A DNA stretch of 64,000 bases from Bacillus alveayuensis (GCA_030812955.1 JAUSTR010000001.1:186001-250000); one strand, 5' to 3'. Numbered from the stretch's first letter, positions 18,702 to 27,787 are shown. Notes: generated by a model from the letters alone, not told the origin. Numbers and translations are program-made.

Positions 18702-19475
18702 ATGAACATTTATGTAATGATGAAACGTACTTTTGACACAGAAGAAAAAATTGTCATTGAAAATGACCAAATTGTTGAAGATGGAGCTGAATTTATTATT
18801 AACCCATATGATGAATATGCGATCGAAGAAGCCATTCAATTGCGTGATAAGCATGGAGGAGAAGTAACGGTTGTGACCGTTGGTTCCGAAGAAAGCGAAA
18901 AAGAGCTTCGGACAGCTCTAGCAATGGGGTGTGATAAAGCTGTTCTGATCAATGTAGAAGAAGATCTTGAAGATGGTGATCAATATACTACAGCAAAAAT
19001 TCTTTATGAGTATTTAAAAGATCAAGAAATTGATTTAATCTTAGCTGGAAATGTAGCGATAGATGAAGGATCAGGACAAGTTGGCCCCCGCTTGGCTGAA
19101 CTTTTAAATATTTCTTATGTGACAACGATCACGGACATTGAGATAAATGGCGATACGGTAAAAGTTGTACGAGATGTTGAAGGGGATTCAGAAGTCATAA
19201 AAACATCATTGCCGCTTTTAGTTACTGCTCAGCAAGGCTTAAATGAACCGCGCTATCCTTCATTGCCTGGAATTATGAAAGCGAAGAAGAAGCCGCTTGA
19301 TGAGCTAGAATTAGATGATTTAGATCTTGATGAAGATGACGTCGCACCAAAAACGAAAACGCTTGAAATTTTCTTACCACCTAAAAAAGAATCTGGCAAG
19401 ATTTTGCAAGGGGAATTGGAAGACCAAGTAAAAGAGCTTGTTTCCTTACTGAGAAACGAAGCGAAAGTCATTTAA
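18702..19475 (+). CDS. etfB: Electron transfer flavoprotein beta subunit
   Basis: With EtfA it takes electrons from acyl-CoA dehydrogenases. The 257-residue chain begins MNIYVMMKRTFDTEEKIVIE and carries the EtfB signature around VARD-like VVRDVEGDSEVIKTSLPLLV. An acidic stretch near residues 203-215 (DELELDDLDLDEDD) is notable. GGGGGATATGAG precedes the ATG at 18702; the in-frame ATG at 18696 is too near the site. etfA follows after about 50 bases. Confidence 0.93.
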   Translation: MNIYVMMKRTFDTEEKIVIENDQIVEDGAEFIINPYDEYAIEEAIQLRDKHGGEVTVVTVGSEESEKELRTALAMGCDKAVLINVEEDLEDGDQYTTAKILYEYLKDQEIDLILAGNVAIDEGSGQVGPRLAELLNISYVTTITDIEINGDTVKVVRDVEGDSEVIKTSLPLLVTAQQGLNEPRYPSLPGIMKAKKKPLDELELDDLDLDEDDVAPKTKTLEIFLPPKKESGKILQGELEDQVKELVSLLRNEAKVI

Positions 19476-19526
19476 CAACAAATAATAAGGAATTACGATG
19501 GAAATTGAAAACAGGGGGAAATTAAA

Positions 19527-20504
19527 ATGGCACGAAAAGTATTAGTATTAGGTGAGGTGCGCGATGGCACTTTACGAAACGTATCTTTTGAAGCGATTGC
19601 GGCTGCAAAGGTGGTAGCAGAAGGAGGAGAGGTTGTAGCGGCATTAATCGGAGCAAATGTAAAAGAGCTAGCTGCAGAAATGATTGCATATGGAGCGGAT
19701 CGGGTTGTTGTTGTTGAAGACGAAAAATTAATTCATTATACACCTGATGGTTTTTCACAAGCTATAATGGCGGTGATTGAAGCGGAAAGCCCAGAAGGAA
19801 TTATATTCGGCCATACAGCATTAGGGAAAGACTTATCACCGAAAATTGCGGCTAAGTTGCAATCAGGCCTTGTGTCTGATGTGACAAATATTGAAGTCGT
19901 TGGTGGAAATATTGTATTTACACGGCCAATTTATTCTGGAAAAGCATTTGAAAAGAAAATCGTAACAGAAGGTCTTATATTTGCAACCGTTCGTCCAAAT
20001 AATATTTCAGCTTTAGATAGGGATGAAGCTAGAACAGGAGAAGTGTCTTCGCTAGCTGTCGATATTAAAGATTTGCGTACTATTGTTCAGGAAGTTGTTC
20101 GAAAAGCATCTGAAGGTGTCGATTTATCAGAAGCGAAAGTGATTGTGGCTGGCGGTCGCGGCGTGAAAAGTGCAGAAGGCTTTAAACCACTGCAAGAGCT
20201 TGCAGAAGTTTTAGGGGGAGCTGTCGGTGCATCGCGTGGAGCTTGTGACGCAGAATATTGTGATTACTCACTGCAGATTGGTCAAACAGGTAAAGTCGTA
20301 ACTCCTGATTTATATATTGCTTGCGGGATATCTGGAGCCATTCAACATTTAGCAGGTATGTCAAACTCAAAGGTTATTGTTGCGATTAATAAAGATCCTG
20401 AAGCCAATATTTTTAAAGTAGCGGATTATGGAATTGTCGGCGACTTATTTGAAGTTGTGCCATTGTTAACCGAAGAATTTAAGAAGCTAAACATTCATTC
20501 ATAA
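19527..20504 (+). CDS. etfA: Electron transfer flavoprotein alpha subunit
   Basis: The FAD-carrying subunit of the EtfAB heterodimer, 325 residues. The C-terminal FAD domain has GGRGVKSAEGFKPLQELAEV, GAVGASRGACDAEYC and the family signature LYIACGISGAIQHLAGMSNS followed by INKDPEANIFKVADYGIVGD. The start is the ATG after AGGGGGAAATTAAA. A strong terminator follows, closing the fadR unit. Confidence 0.95.
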   Translation: MARKVLVLGEVRDGTLRNVSFEAIAAAKVVAEGGEVVAALIGANVKELAAEMIAYGADRVVVVEDEKLIHYTPDGFSQAIMAVIEAESPEGIIFGHTALGKDLSPKIAAKLQSGLVSDVTNIEVVGGNIVFTRPIYSGKAFEKKIVTEGLIFATVRPNNISALDRDEARTGEVSSLAVDIKDLRTIVQEVVRKASEGVDLSEAKVIVAGGRGVKSAEGFKPLQELAEVLGGAVGASRGACDAEYCDYSLQIGQTGKVVTPDLYIACGISGAIQHLAGMSNSKVIVAINKDPEANIFKVADYGIVGDLFEVVPLLTEEFKKLNIHS

Positions 20505-20508
20505 GGAA

Positions 20509-20536
20509 AAAACGTGCTCATATCAGAGCACGTTTT
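20509..20536 (+). terminator. Terminator after etfA
   Basis: AACGTGCTC and GAGCACGTT pair around ATATCA; TTTAGAC follows. Confidence 0.75.
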
Positions 20537-20560
20537 AGACTATCCACAACCCTTGCATTC

Positions 20561-20618
20561 TTTGTTCCTTTCGGTTCATGGACAGTCGAAATGCAGCAAA
20601 GTTTATGAAAACAGCCTT
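20561..20618 (-). repeat. Dispersed repeat, half copy D (inverted)
   Basis: TTTCGGTTCATGGACAGTCG then AAATGCAGCAAAGTTTATGA and AAACAGCCT. It is the reverse complement of the left half of the family, best matched by copy F at 56724. It lies between etfA and trxA. Confidence 0.7.
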
Positions 20619-20695
20619 ATTCTTACATAAAATTAGAATGATCAGGTTAGATTACAAACGACAAAGTCAAATTATTCGCATCGTGAAGTAGAAAA

Positions 20696-20704
20696 TGGTA
20701 TACT
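20696..20704 (+). promoter_or_regulatory. Extended -10 promoter before trxA
   Basis: TGGTATACT gives a TGN-extended -10 element; the -35 region is poor. Transcription would start about 40 bases before trxA. Confidence 0.4.
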
Positions 20705-20746
20705 TTCACATATAGTATAGTACTTAAATAAGTAGGAGGAATACAG

Positions 20747-21061
20747 ATGGCAATTACAAATGTAACAGATCAAAATTTTGCACAAGAAACTAATCAAGGT
20801 TTAGTTTTGGCTGATTTCTGGGCACCTTGGTGCGGACCTTGTAAAATGATTGCACCTGTTCTTGAAGAATTAGATCAAGAAATGGGGGACAAAGTTAAAA
20901 TCGTTAAAATTAATGTTGATGAAAACCAAGAAACAGCAGGCAAATTCGGTATTATGAGCATTCCGACGCTACTTGTATTTAAAAATGGTGAAGTTGTTGA
21001 TAAAGTGATTGGCTATCAACCGAAGGAAGCTCTAGCAGGGGTATTAAATAAACATATGTAA
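20747..21061 (+). CDS. trxA: Thioredoxin
   Basis: General cytosolic disulfide reductant, 104 residues, the standard size. The redox motif is [10 protein letters not shown] with the cysteines at 29 and 32; the cis-proline loop is [24 protein letters not shown] precedes the ATG. In B. subtilis trxA also follows etfA. Here the next gene is not uvrC but a block of iron and glycan genes. Confidence 0.97.
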   Translation: MAITNVTDQNFAQETNQGLVLADFWAPWCGPCKMIAPVLEELDQEMGDKVKIVKINVDENQETAGKFGIMSIPTLLVFKNGEVVDKVIGYQPKEALAGVLNKHM

Positions 21062-21158
21062 AAGGAAAGAGGCTTTTCGGAAGGAGCATTCTTTTTCTGG
21101 ACGCCTAAGCTTTTTAAATTAAAGGTTCATAAACAGGTCATCTTCTCATAAACAGTTT

Positions 21159-21196
21159 AAAATAGCTTCCATTATGTAGGAGGCTATTTTATTTTG
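21159..21196 (+). terminator. Terminator after trxA
   Basis: AAAATAGCTTCC and GGAGGCTATTTT pair around ATTATGTA; ATTTTG follows. Confidence 0.85.
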
Positions 21197-21226
21197 AAAT
21201 GAAATCCTTCTGAATGAAAAATAGTA

Positions 21227-21285
21227 TTGACAATGAAAATCGTTCTTATTATAATCAAATTAGTTTGTATTGATAATAATTTTCA
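21227..21285 (+). promoter_or_regulatory. Sigma-A promoter with Fur-like box for the lipoprotein gene
   Basis: TTGACA (21227-21232), 17 bases, TATAAT (21250-21255) is a consensus promoter. At 21271-21285 TGATAAT-A-ATTTTCA differs by one base from the 7-1-7 Fur box TGATAATNATTATCA. It covers about +10 to +24, where bound Fur would block transcription. Confidence 0.75.
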
Positions 21286-21311
21286 ATTTCAATATAGGAG
21301 GAACCATTACG

Positions 21312-22508
21312 ATGAAAAAGCGTACGGCATTATCTTTATTTGCCACTGCATTGCTCGCTGGTGGTGTACTTGCTGCTTGTTCTAATGAAACGACTGAAGA
21401 AAAACAAGAAGCGTCTACAGAGGAAAGCGAAAAAGTAGATGAAAAACAAAATAATACGGACTTTTCACAAGTTGAAAAACAAGTAACGGCTTATCAAGAA
21501 ATAAAAGCAGAACTAGAAAAAATGAAAGAAAATAAAGAAGTCGATTGGAACTTCGTATCAACAAATTATACAAATCATCTTCAACCTGAGGTCAACAAAA
21601 TTGATGAAAGTGGAGAAATGGACCAAGCGATTTCGGCAGCTATTACAGCAGGGCAAAACGGTGATTTAGAACAAAATATTGCTCGCCAAATCATCGATAA
21701 AGTAACACAATCTTACTTTTATCAAAAACAAAAAAGCTTACATAAAGATGTTGTTGCCTTTTTAGAGGCTGGAGATGTTGATAAGGCAAAAGCTGCTTTT
21801 GATGAAATAAAACATTTAGCAAATGAAGTGTTTATTCCAACAGCAGTTAAGCGTGATGAGTATTATCAGCTTGAGGGCGACAAAAGCTTAGAGCAAAATA
21901 TTAATGCTGGTTTATCAGCACAAGAAGAAGCATTAAACAATGAAAATGTAGAAGATTATAAAGTTTATACTCAGATTACCGATAAGTCTATTTATCGCAG
22001 TTATTATTTAGCAGCTAACTCATATGCTGAAAAGATTGAAGCTGGCATTAAAGAAGGAAAAGATGAAACAGAGCTAAAAATTGAACAAGCAGAAGCTTGG
22101 GGATTCTTACAAGCTATTAAAGGCTCTTTATCTGGTGGAGATGAAGAAGCTGCTGCGAAATTAGATGAAATCTTCTCACTTGATCAAACAGACGCGAAAA
22201 CCATTAAAGCTTCTGAAGTTGACCAATTATTCACAAAGGCGATTTTAGGAAAAGCGAAAGGATATCACGAAAAAACAGCTGCTGCATTAGAAAATGAAGA
22301 ATTTGTTGAAGCGCGTGTCGAAGCATTAGAAGGTAATATGTTTACGAAAATGATTGAACTAGAATTATTAGAAGTTCTTGGAGAAGAAAAAACAAATGAA
22401 TTATTTGAGCATGCTGAAAGCTGGTTTAATGCTGTAAGTGAACAAAATACAGATGAAGCTAGCAAGCATAGTGAAGCTGTATTATCATTATTACAAGAGT
22501 TAGAGTAA
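21312..22508 (+). CDS. Helical lipoprotein with duplicated domain, likely Fur-controlled iron-uptake component
   Basis: A 398-residue exported lipoprotein: signal peptide, then a lipobox LLAGGVLAAC and an acidic linker (SNETTEEKQEASTEESEK). The mature part is all-helical and looks internally duplicated. Segment IARQIIDKVTQSYFYQKQKS with LHKDVVAFLEAGDVDKAKAA resembles VDQLFTKAILGKAKGYHEKT with AAALENEEFVEARVEALEGN. I cannot assign a named family; it is not a clear EfeO, as no cupredoxin domain or obvious imelysin HXXE motif is seen. The Fur-like box and the nearby FTR1 permease suggest a role in iron capture. A related helical protein lies directly before the permease (27002-27760). Confidence 0.75.
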   Translation: MKKRTALSLFATALLAGGVLAACSNETTEEKQEASTEESEKVDEKQNNTDFSQVEKQVTAYQEIKAELEKMKENKEVDWNFVSTNYTNHLQPEVNKIDESGEMDQAISAAITAGQNGDLEQNIARQIIDKVTQSYFYQKQKSLHKDVVAFLEAGDVDKAKAAFDEIKHLANEVFIPTAVKRDEYYQLEGDKSLEQNINAGLSAQEEALNNENVEDYKVYTQITDKSIYRSYYLAANSYAEKIEAGIKEGKDETELKIEQAEAWGFLQAIKGSLSGGDEEAAAKLDEIFSLDQTDAKTIKASEVDQLFTKAILGKAKGYHEKTAAALENEEFVEARVEALEGNMFTKMIELELLEVLGEEKTNELFEHAESWFNAVSEQNTDEASKHSEAVLSLLQELE

Positions 22509-22595
22509 AAGAATCATTCAATCGAACTTCTGTTAATGATAAAGTCTGTGAACGTGTTAAAATGAAACATTGATGTGAGCGTTGATCATAAGCCG

Positions 22596-22620
22596 AAAAA
22601 GCCGCATTTGCGGCTTTTTC
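22596..22620 (+). terminator. Terminator after the lipoprotein gene
   Basis: GAAAAAGCCGC, loop ATTT, GCGGCTTTTTC: perfect stem with built-in T tract. Confidence 0.9.
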
Positions 22621-22701
22621 ATTTGAGGGAAAAATATCATATTGCGATGATGGATGTAAACATGTATATTGATAGGATGACATAAGTTTGAGGGTGTAGC
22701 T

Positions 22702-23646
22702 ATGAAGATTATTGTGACTGGTGGAGCTGGATTTATCGGTACACATGTTGCTCGTGCCCTTATAAAAGAGGGACACGCTGTTCTTGTTATTGATAATTTT
22801 CATCCTTATTATAGTGTTGAACGAAAAAAAGATCATCTTGCCTATATAAAAGAAGCGGGGTCATTCTTTTTTGAGCAATTCGATTTACGAAACGAGGAAA
22901 AGACGTTGAATTGCTTTCAAAAATTCCTTCCAGATGCGGTCATTCACCTTGCTGCATTACCTGGTGTCAGAAACTCTATTTTACACCCGGAAGATTATAT
23001 TGACTATGATATTAAAGCAACAGTCAATGTATTAAAAGCGGCGGGGGAAACGTCAGTAAACCATGTATTGTTTGCTTCTTCCTCATCTGTATATGGAAAT
23101 ATCCACCCAAAACCAATGAAAGAAGATATGGCTAATGGCCAGGTCATTTCTCCTTATGCTGCCGCGAAATATGGTGCTGAGTCCTTTTGTTTTGCGTATG
23201 AGCATTTATATGGGATTCAAGTGACCATTTTGAGATTTTTTACTGTTTATGGTCCTTGGGGAAGACCAGATATGGCGATTACAAAATTTTTACAAAAATC
23301 GCTTGCAGGTAAAGCGATTGAATTGTATGGAACAAATTCGGCTCGAGATTACACTTATATAGATGATGCGGTAGAAGGCATTCTCCGTGCCCTAACATAT
23401 AATAAAAAATCAGATGTCTTTAACATTGGGAGCTCACAGCCGATTCCTCTATTAGAAGTTGTGAAGGAAATGAAACAGTTTTTCCCTGAAATGAAGTTCG
23501 TTGAAACAAAACGACAGCTTGGGGATGTAGCATGGACATGGGCAGATATTACAAAAGCAAAAAAATTGTTAGGCTTTGAGCCGAAGACAACATTTCAAGA
23601 AGGATTGAGAAAGACTGTTGAGTGGGCGAAAGCATATGCAAAGTAA
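22702..23646 (+). CDS. NAD-dependent nucleotide-sugar epimerase (UDP-glucuronate 4-epimerase-like)
   Basis: An extended short-chain dehydrogenase of 314 residues. The Rossmann motif GGAGFIGTHVA (about 7-17) and the catalytic SPYAAAK (Tyr and Lys near 154-158) are clear. RFFTVYGPWGRPDMAI is typical of UDP-glucuronate and UDP-glucose 4-epimerases. Exact substrate cannot be read. It opens a tightly overlapping four-gene unit (next: flippase-like protein, phosphodiesterase, glycosyltransferase), so it probably supplies the sugar donor for a surface glycan or glycolipid. Confidence 0.85.
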   Translation: MKIIVTGGAGFIGTHVARALIKEGHAVLVIDNFHPYYSVERKKDHLAYIKEAGSFFFEQFDLRNEEKTLNCFQKFLPDAVIHLAALPGVRNSILHPEDYIDYDIKATVNVLKAAGETSVNHVLFASSSSVYGNIHPKPMKEDMANGQVISPYAAAKYGAESFCFAYEHLYGIQVTILRFFTVYGPWGRPDMAITKFLQKSLAGKAIELYGTNSARDYTYIDDAVEGILRALTYNKKSDVFNIGSSQPIPLLEVVKEMKQFFPEMKFVETKRQLGDVAWTWADITKAKKLLGFEPKTTFQEGLRKTVEWAKAYAK

Positions 23647-24571
23647 AATAAAAATGCTAGTCGGCCTCCTTCTCGTCATTTTATGTTTATGGCTTGTTCT
23701 TTTTTATTTTGACTGGAATATTTTAAAGGATATGGGCATATTGATCGTCATGCACCCAGCTCTTTTAATTTTCATGATTTTTGTTTATTTACAAGCTTTT
23801 TTGCTTCGTGCCTATGCTTGGTATTTGTACATGCAAAAGAGGGTTTTGTATAAAGTTTGTTTAAGTGGTGTGTTTTACAGCATGCTTTTTAATCATCTTC
23901 TGCCATTTAAAGGTGGAGATCTTGTTCGAATTGGGATAGTCGTTTTACAAAATGAAAATAAAATGAAAAAAGATGAAGTCATTCATTCTGTTCTTGTGAT
24001 GCGATTTCTTGACGTTTTCATTTTAGCAGCTATTAGTGCATGTGGAGGTTTGTTATTGTTTCAAAACGTTTTTATTGCACGACCGTTTGTTTATATAGCC
24101 TTATTAGCAGGTGGGCTTCTTGCCTTCATCTTCTTGATAGCAAATAAATGTTTCAAAGATTTTTATACTCGTCATTGGAGACTATTGAAAGCCGGACTTA
24201 TTGGAAAACAAGGATTTTATATTGTAAGCATTGTTATCATAAGTTGGTTTTTAGAAGGGATTGTCTTATTTGGTGTGTTAATGGACCATTCCAACCCAAT
24301 CACGTGGCTGCAAGCCGTGTGGGTAAACAGCTTAACGGTAGGAGGACAGTTTTTTCAAATAACCCCAGGTGGACTTGCAACATATGAAGCAATGATGTCA
24401 TTTGGATTAAAGGCGCTAAATGTTCCTTATGCTACTGGATTAGCAGCTGCTGTTGTTACGCATTTATTTAAATTTATATTTTCGTTTATTGTCGGTATCA
24501 TTGCATTTACATTACATCCACTTGATGTTACACGTATTCGTTCTTTGTTAAAGGAAAGGGGATTTTCGTGA
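23636..24571 (+). CDS. Lysylphosphatidylglycerol synthase-like/flippase TM protein
   Basis: A 311-residue polytopic membrane protein, about eight segments, of the LPG synthetase TM-region/flippase-like group (UPF0104). Diagnostic features are HLLPFKGGDLVRIGIVVLQNE (an outward loop) and the glycine-proline block GGQFFQITPGGLATYEAMMS. The domain occurs without the MprF catalytic domain, so aminoacyl transfer is not expected; lipid-linked substrate movement is a plausible role. The ATG at 23636 overlaps the epimerase end by 11 bases. A GTG at 23618 is an alternative. Confidence 0.78.
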   Translation: MQSKIKMLVGLLLVILCLWLVLFYFDWNILKDMGILIVMHPALLIFMIFVYLQAFLLRAYAWYLYMQKRVLYKVCLSGVFYSMLFNHLLPFKGGDLVRIGIVVLQNENKMKKDEVIHSVLVMRFLDVFILAAISACGGLLLFQNVFIARPFVYIALLAGGLLAFIFLIANKCFKDFYTRHWRLLKAGLIGKQGFYIVSIVIISWFLEGIVLFGVLMDHSNPITWLQAVWVNSLTVGGQFFQITPGGLATYEAMMSFGLKALNVPYATGLAAAVVTHLFKFIFSFIVGIIAFTLHPLDVTRIRSLLKERGFS

Positions 24572-26022
24572 AACAAGCATCAGCTTTTGAAAAATTTGCC
24601 GCTCGTTGTTGGAATTTATTAAATGAGGGAAAGCCATTTACTCCTATTTTTACAGTCGGAACGATGTTCATCTTTCATTTAACTAATGTATTCGATTGGA
24701 ATCTTTATTCATCATTTCTTATGACTTTGCCTTTATTTATTGTTTATTATTTATTTGATTTTCCGCTTTTTCTACGGAATTATTTATGGATTCCCTTTGT
24801 CATCTATTTAATTTTGTTTCAAGTTGTGTCAATTCCTCTTTTGGTTACGGCTATTTTGCTCTATTTCTTTTTTACCGTATTTTTTTGGGGGACGTTATAT
24901 TATCATTTGCGAATCGGAACATCTTGGTTAAATTTCACAAGATTTTGGAAGCTTGTATTAAAAAATAGTGATTCAACAAGTGGAAATGCTCAAGAACAGC
25001 TACCGAAGTTTTTACTATTATTATCGGTTTGGAATTATTTCTATATATCGGATTTAACTGAATTTGAATATTACGATTGGCTTTTCATTGCATGCTTTTA
25101 CTTGTTTGTATCGGTATTTGCGTTTATATTGCATCAAAAACTTTTCGATTGGAAACCTTCTATTATTTCGACATACACACAAAATGTTCCACCACCGAAA
25201 GAGGCTGTAACAAAAAAAGTCGTTGTCATCGTCATTGATGGAATGAGAAAGGAGCGCTTTGAGGAAGCGAATACCCCATTTTTAGATGAGCTCAGACGTA
25301 GAGGTACTGAATTTACACAAATGGAAACCGTATATCCAGCGAGAACAGTCGTATGCTTTACATCAATGTTTACTGGGACTTATCCTTTTGAGCACGGGAT
25401 TAAATCGAATATGGTGTGGAAGCTGGGGATTAAAGTCGAAAGTATTTTTGATTCCCTACGGAAAGTTGGTAAAAAAGGAAGACTTCTCGGTATTGCTCAC
25501 CTCGTTGATTCAATGGGTGATGATGTTGAAACGGTTACGGCGGTTATGCATAAGGATGAAGCAGATCGCAATATCATTGAGCGAGCAAAAAAAATTATGG
25601 ACGAACAAGATCCCGATTTGCTTGTCGTACAACTAATTGGAACCGATCAAATCGGCCATAGCCGCGGTGTATTATATGATGAATATATCGAAAAAATAGA
25701 AGAAGCGGATGCGTTAATAAAAGAGTATGTGGATTGGTTAGAGGAGAAAGGAAAGATGGAAGATACAACTTTGATCATATGTGCTGATCATGGACAAGCT
25801 GATGGAATTGGGGGGCACGGCCATTTAGACGAGGGAGAGCGTTTCGTTCCATTTTTTATGGCGGGGCCTTCCATTGAAGAAGGGAAAGCCATACGTGAAA
25901 AGCATTCTCTTGTTTCCCTTGCTCCGACGATTAGTTATTTATTAGGAGCACCATATCCGAGTCATAGCCGTGGTCCAGTATTAGTAGAGGCATTAAAAAA
26001 GACAGCAGGTGAACGAAAATGA
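24568..26022 (+). CDS. Membrane-anchored alkaline-phosphatase-superfamily phosphodiesterase
   Basis: The 484-residue protein joins about five or six N-terminal membrane segments (residues 28-190) to a catalytic domain (about 215-475) of the type I phosphodiesterase/nucleotide pyrophosphatase kind. Visible active-site positions: D224 (IVIDGM), the nucleophile-position T260 (YPARTVVCFTSMFTGTYP), D360 and H364 (GTDQIGHSRG), D407-H408 (CADHGQ) and H417/H419 (GHGHLDEGE). It could cleave or transfer a phosphodiester on a lipid or glycan. The GTG start overlaps the flippase stop by four bases (GTGA). A membrane-fused NPP in a glycan operon is unusual. Confidence 0.82.
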   Translation: MKQASAFEKFAARCWNLLNEGKPFTPIFTVGTMFIFHLTNVFDWNLYSSFLMTLPLFIVYYLFDFPLFLRNYLWIPFVIYLILFQVVSIPLLVTAILLYFFFTVFFWGTLYYHLRIGTSWLNFTRFWKLVLKNSDSTSGNAQEQLPKFLLLLSVWNYFYISDLTEFEYYDWLFIACFYLFVSVFAFILHQKLFDWKPSIISTYTQNVPPPKEAVTKKVVVIVIDGMRKERFEEANTPFLDELRRRGTEFTQMETVYPARTVVCFTSMFTGTYPFEHGIKSNMVWKLGIKVESIFDSLRKVGKKGRLLGIAHLVDSMGDDVETVTAVMHKDEADRNIIERAKKIMDEQDPDLLVVQLIGTDQIGHSRGVLYDEYIEKIEEADALIKEYVDWLEEKGKMEDTTLIICADHGQADGIGGHGHLDEGERFVPFFMAGPSIEEGKAIREKHSLVSLAPTISYLLGAPYPSHSRGPVLVEALKKTAGERK

Positions 26023-26783
26023 AACAGCAGAAAGTGATGGTCTTTCTTCCAGCATATAATGAAGAAGAATCCATTGCGGATGTCATAAAAAAAATTCCTC
26101 GAAATTTTCACCAGAACGTTTCCGTTCAAATATTAGTTGTGGATGATGGTTCTAAAGATCGTACAGTGAAGGTGGCAAAAGAAGCTGGGGCGGATTATAT
26201 TGTTCAGCATTCGACCAATCGCGGACTCGGAGCAGCTGTAAGAACGGCTTTAAAAGAATGTTTAAAGCTAGGTGCAGACATTGGTGTTATGATTGATGCG
26301 GATAATGAATATCCAGCCGAGCAAATTCCGCAATTACTAGAGCCAATTTTTAAAGGAGAAGCAGATTATACGATGGGCTCTCGTTTTTTAGGAACGATTA
26401 AAGGGATGAAATGGCATCGTCGAATTGGAAACTACTGTTTTACCTTTTTACAAAGCATTCTTTTAAGAAAATGGATTTATGACGGGCAATCTGGGATGAG
26501 AGCATTTACAAAACAGGCGATGGAGAATGCAGAGATCATTCATGATTACAATTACGCACAAGTCGTGACACTTAATTTATTACGAAAAGGGTTTCGGGTA
26601 AAGGAAGTACCAATAAATTATCAAGTAAGGACAAAAGGAGAGTCGTTTATAAAATTTAAAGCATATATGAGCTCAGTGCTTCCTGCGATCATAAAGGAAA
26701 TGATACGACCGGTTACAAAAGTAGAAGTTGATCGATCAGCTCACATATTAGAACAATACAATAGAAACGAAAAAATCTCATAA
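26019..26783 (+). CDS. Family 2 glycosyltransferase (DPM1/GtrB-like)
   Basis: A 254-residue GT-A enzyme with no membrane segment. Donor-binding motifs are VFLPAYNEEESI, VVDDGSKDRT and the metal motif DADNEYP (near residue 90). The later GQSGMRAFTK recalls polyprenyl-phosphate sugar transferases. It probably puts a sugar on a lipid carrier. The start overlaps the phosphodiesterase stop (ATGA). It ends the overlapping operon and is followed by a terminator. Confidence 0.88.
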   Translation: MKQQKVMVFLPAYNEEESIADVIKKIPRNFHQNVSVQILVVDDGSKDRTVKVAKEAGADYIVQHSTNRGLGAAVRTALKECLKLGADIGVMIDADNEYPAEQIPQLLEPIFKGEADYTMGSRFLGTIKGMKWHRRIGNYCFTFLQSILLRKWIYDGQSGMRAFTKQAMENAEIIHDYNYAQVVTLNLLRKGFRVKEVPINYQVRTKGESFIKFKAYMSSVLPAIIKEMIRPVTKVEVDRSAHILEQYNRNEKIS

Positions 26784-26819
26784 AAGAGCTGACAATAGTT
26801 TTTGCAGCTCTTTTCTTTA
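26782..26819 (+). terminator. Terminator after the glycan operon
   Basis: AAAAGAGCTG and CAGCTCTTTT pair around ACAATAGTTTTTG; CTTTATT follows. Confidence 0.8.
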
Positions 26820-26950
26820 TTGAAGTTGCTTTAAAGATTTCATAAGTCAATCGATAATTCTCCGCCACTTTTCTCATTTCATATGTTTTTCATTGATGAG
26901 ATGAATAGAACGAAAGTTTGCAAAAACTGCATTTATAATAAATGATCATA

Positions 26951-26983
26951 TTGACTTTTTTGCTGATAATTATTATCATTATC
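26951..26983 (+). promoter_or_regulatory. Promoter with near-consensus Fur box
   Basis: TTGACT (26951-26956), 17 bases, TATCAT (26974-26979). The 19-base GATAATTATTATCATTATC (26965-26983) differs from the classical Fur box by a single base and overlaps the -10 region. It should make the following two genes iron-repressed. Confidence 0.88.
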
Positions 26984-27001
26984 AATGTAGGAGGATATAA
27001 G

Positions 27002-27760
27002 ATGAAAGCTATTAAAATGTTTTTTTTGTCAAATATGATAATGATAATTATTTTCAACTACATATTTGTTTCGACAGCAAATGCTTATTCATACGGAGAT
27101 CCGGGAAAAGAAAATTTTGCGGAAGCGTATAAAGAAATCGATCAATATACAAAAGATGGCCAGTGGGATCAAGCTTTTGCGGTTTATGAAAACTATCAAA
27201 AAGAATTTGAGTTATATTTTACGAAACCAAAAAAGTTTATTGAGGAAGCTTTTGACAAGAAGGATCGTGAGCTTTTATTAAAGAGCTATCAAGCTGCCTT
27301 AGCACTAAACATTGAACGTCGCCTGCATTTTGCTGAAGAATCTTTTAATGAATATGGTCAAGCAAAGCTTTTATTAGCGAAGGCAAGAGGGACATACGAC
27401 GTTTTATATCCATTAGCTGTTAAGGAGCTCGGTCAAGAGAAGGCAGATGAAATTTATAAAGCTTTTGATGATATGCTTGTTTCTTTGGGGAATCCTGGGT
27501 TATTTGGAATCGGAAATCAAGAAAATGACCCGGAAACGTTTAACGATAACCTTACTTTTATCATTGATCGTATTTCTACAACGTTCCCGCTTCCGAACAA
27601 TTCAGAGAGTGATGGTTCTCATTTAACAGAAGAAAATTTAGGGATCGATACATCCTTAAATGATGAAAGCCACCCTTTTTGGTTATGGTTTACAATCGCA
27701 TTAGTCATTATTTTTGTATTAATCGTCTTCATACAGAGAAGAAAAAAAAGAACATCATGA
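27002..27760 (+). CDS. Secreted, C-terminally anchored helical protein linked to FTR1 permease
   Basis: The 252-residue product has an N-terminal signal segment (residues about 6-28, ending at STANAYS), a helical extracytoplasmic domain, a polar linker and a C-terminal membrane helix (FWLWFTIALVIIFVLIVFIQ) followed by RRKKR. The helical part has LNIERRLHFAEESFNEYGQA with KLLLAKARGTYDVLYPLAVK, similar in pattern to the C-terminal half of the lipoprotein at 21312. A good Fur box lies upstream and FTR1 starts 27 bases downstream, so it is probably an iron-binding or delivery partner. No named family is recognised. Confidence 0.75.
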   Translation: MKAIKMFFLSNMIMIIIFNYIFVSTANAYSYGDPGKENFAEAYKEIDQYTKDGQWDQAFAVYENYQKEFELYFTKPKKFIEEAFDKKDRELLLKSYQAALALNIERRLHFAEESFNEYGQAKLLLAKARGTYDVLYPLAVKELGQEKADEIYKAFDDMLVSLGNPGLFGIGNQENDPETFNDNLTFIIDRISTTFPLPNNSESDGSHLTEENLGIDTSLNDESHPFWLWFTIALVIIFVLIVFIQRRKKRTS

Positions 27761-27787
27761 CAACAAGGATAGAGGGGGGATCACATC

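Noticed and set aside
22459-22836. Minus-strand frame of 125 codons between the lipoprotein and epimerase genes
   Set aside because: It crosses a clear terminator and both flanking genes, with no family similarity.
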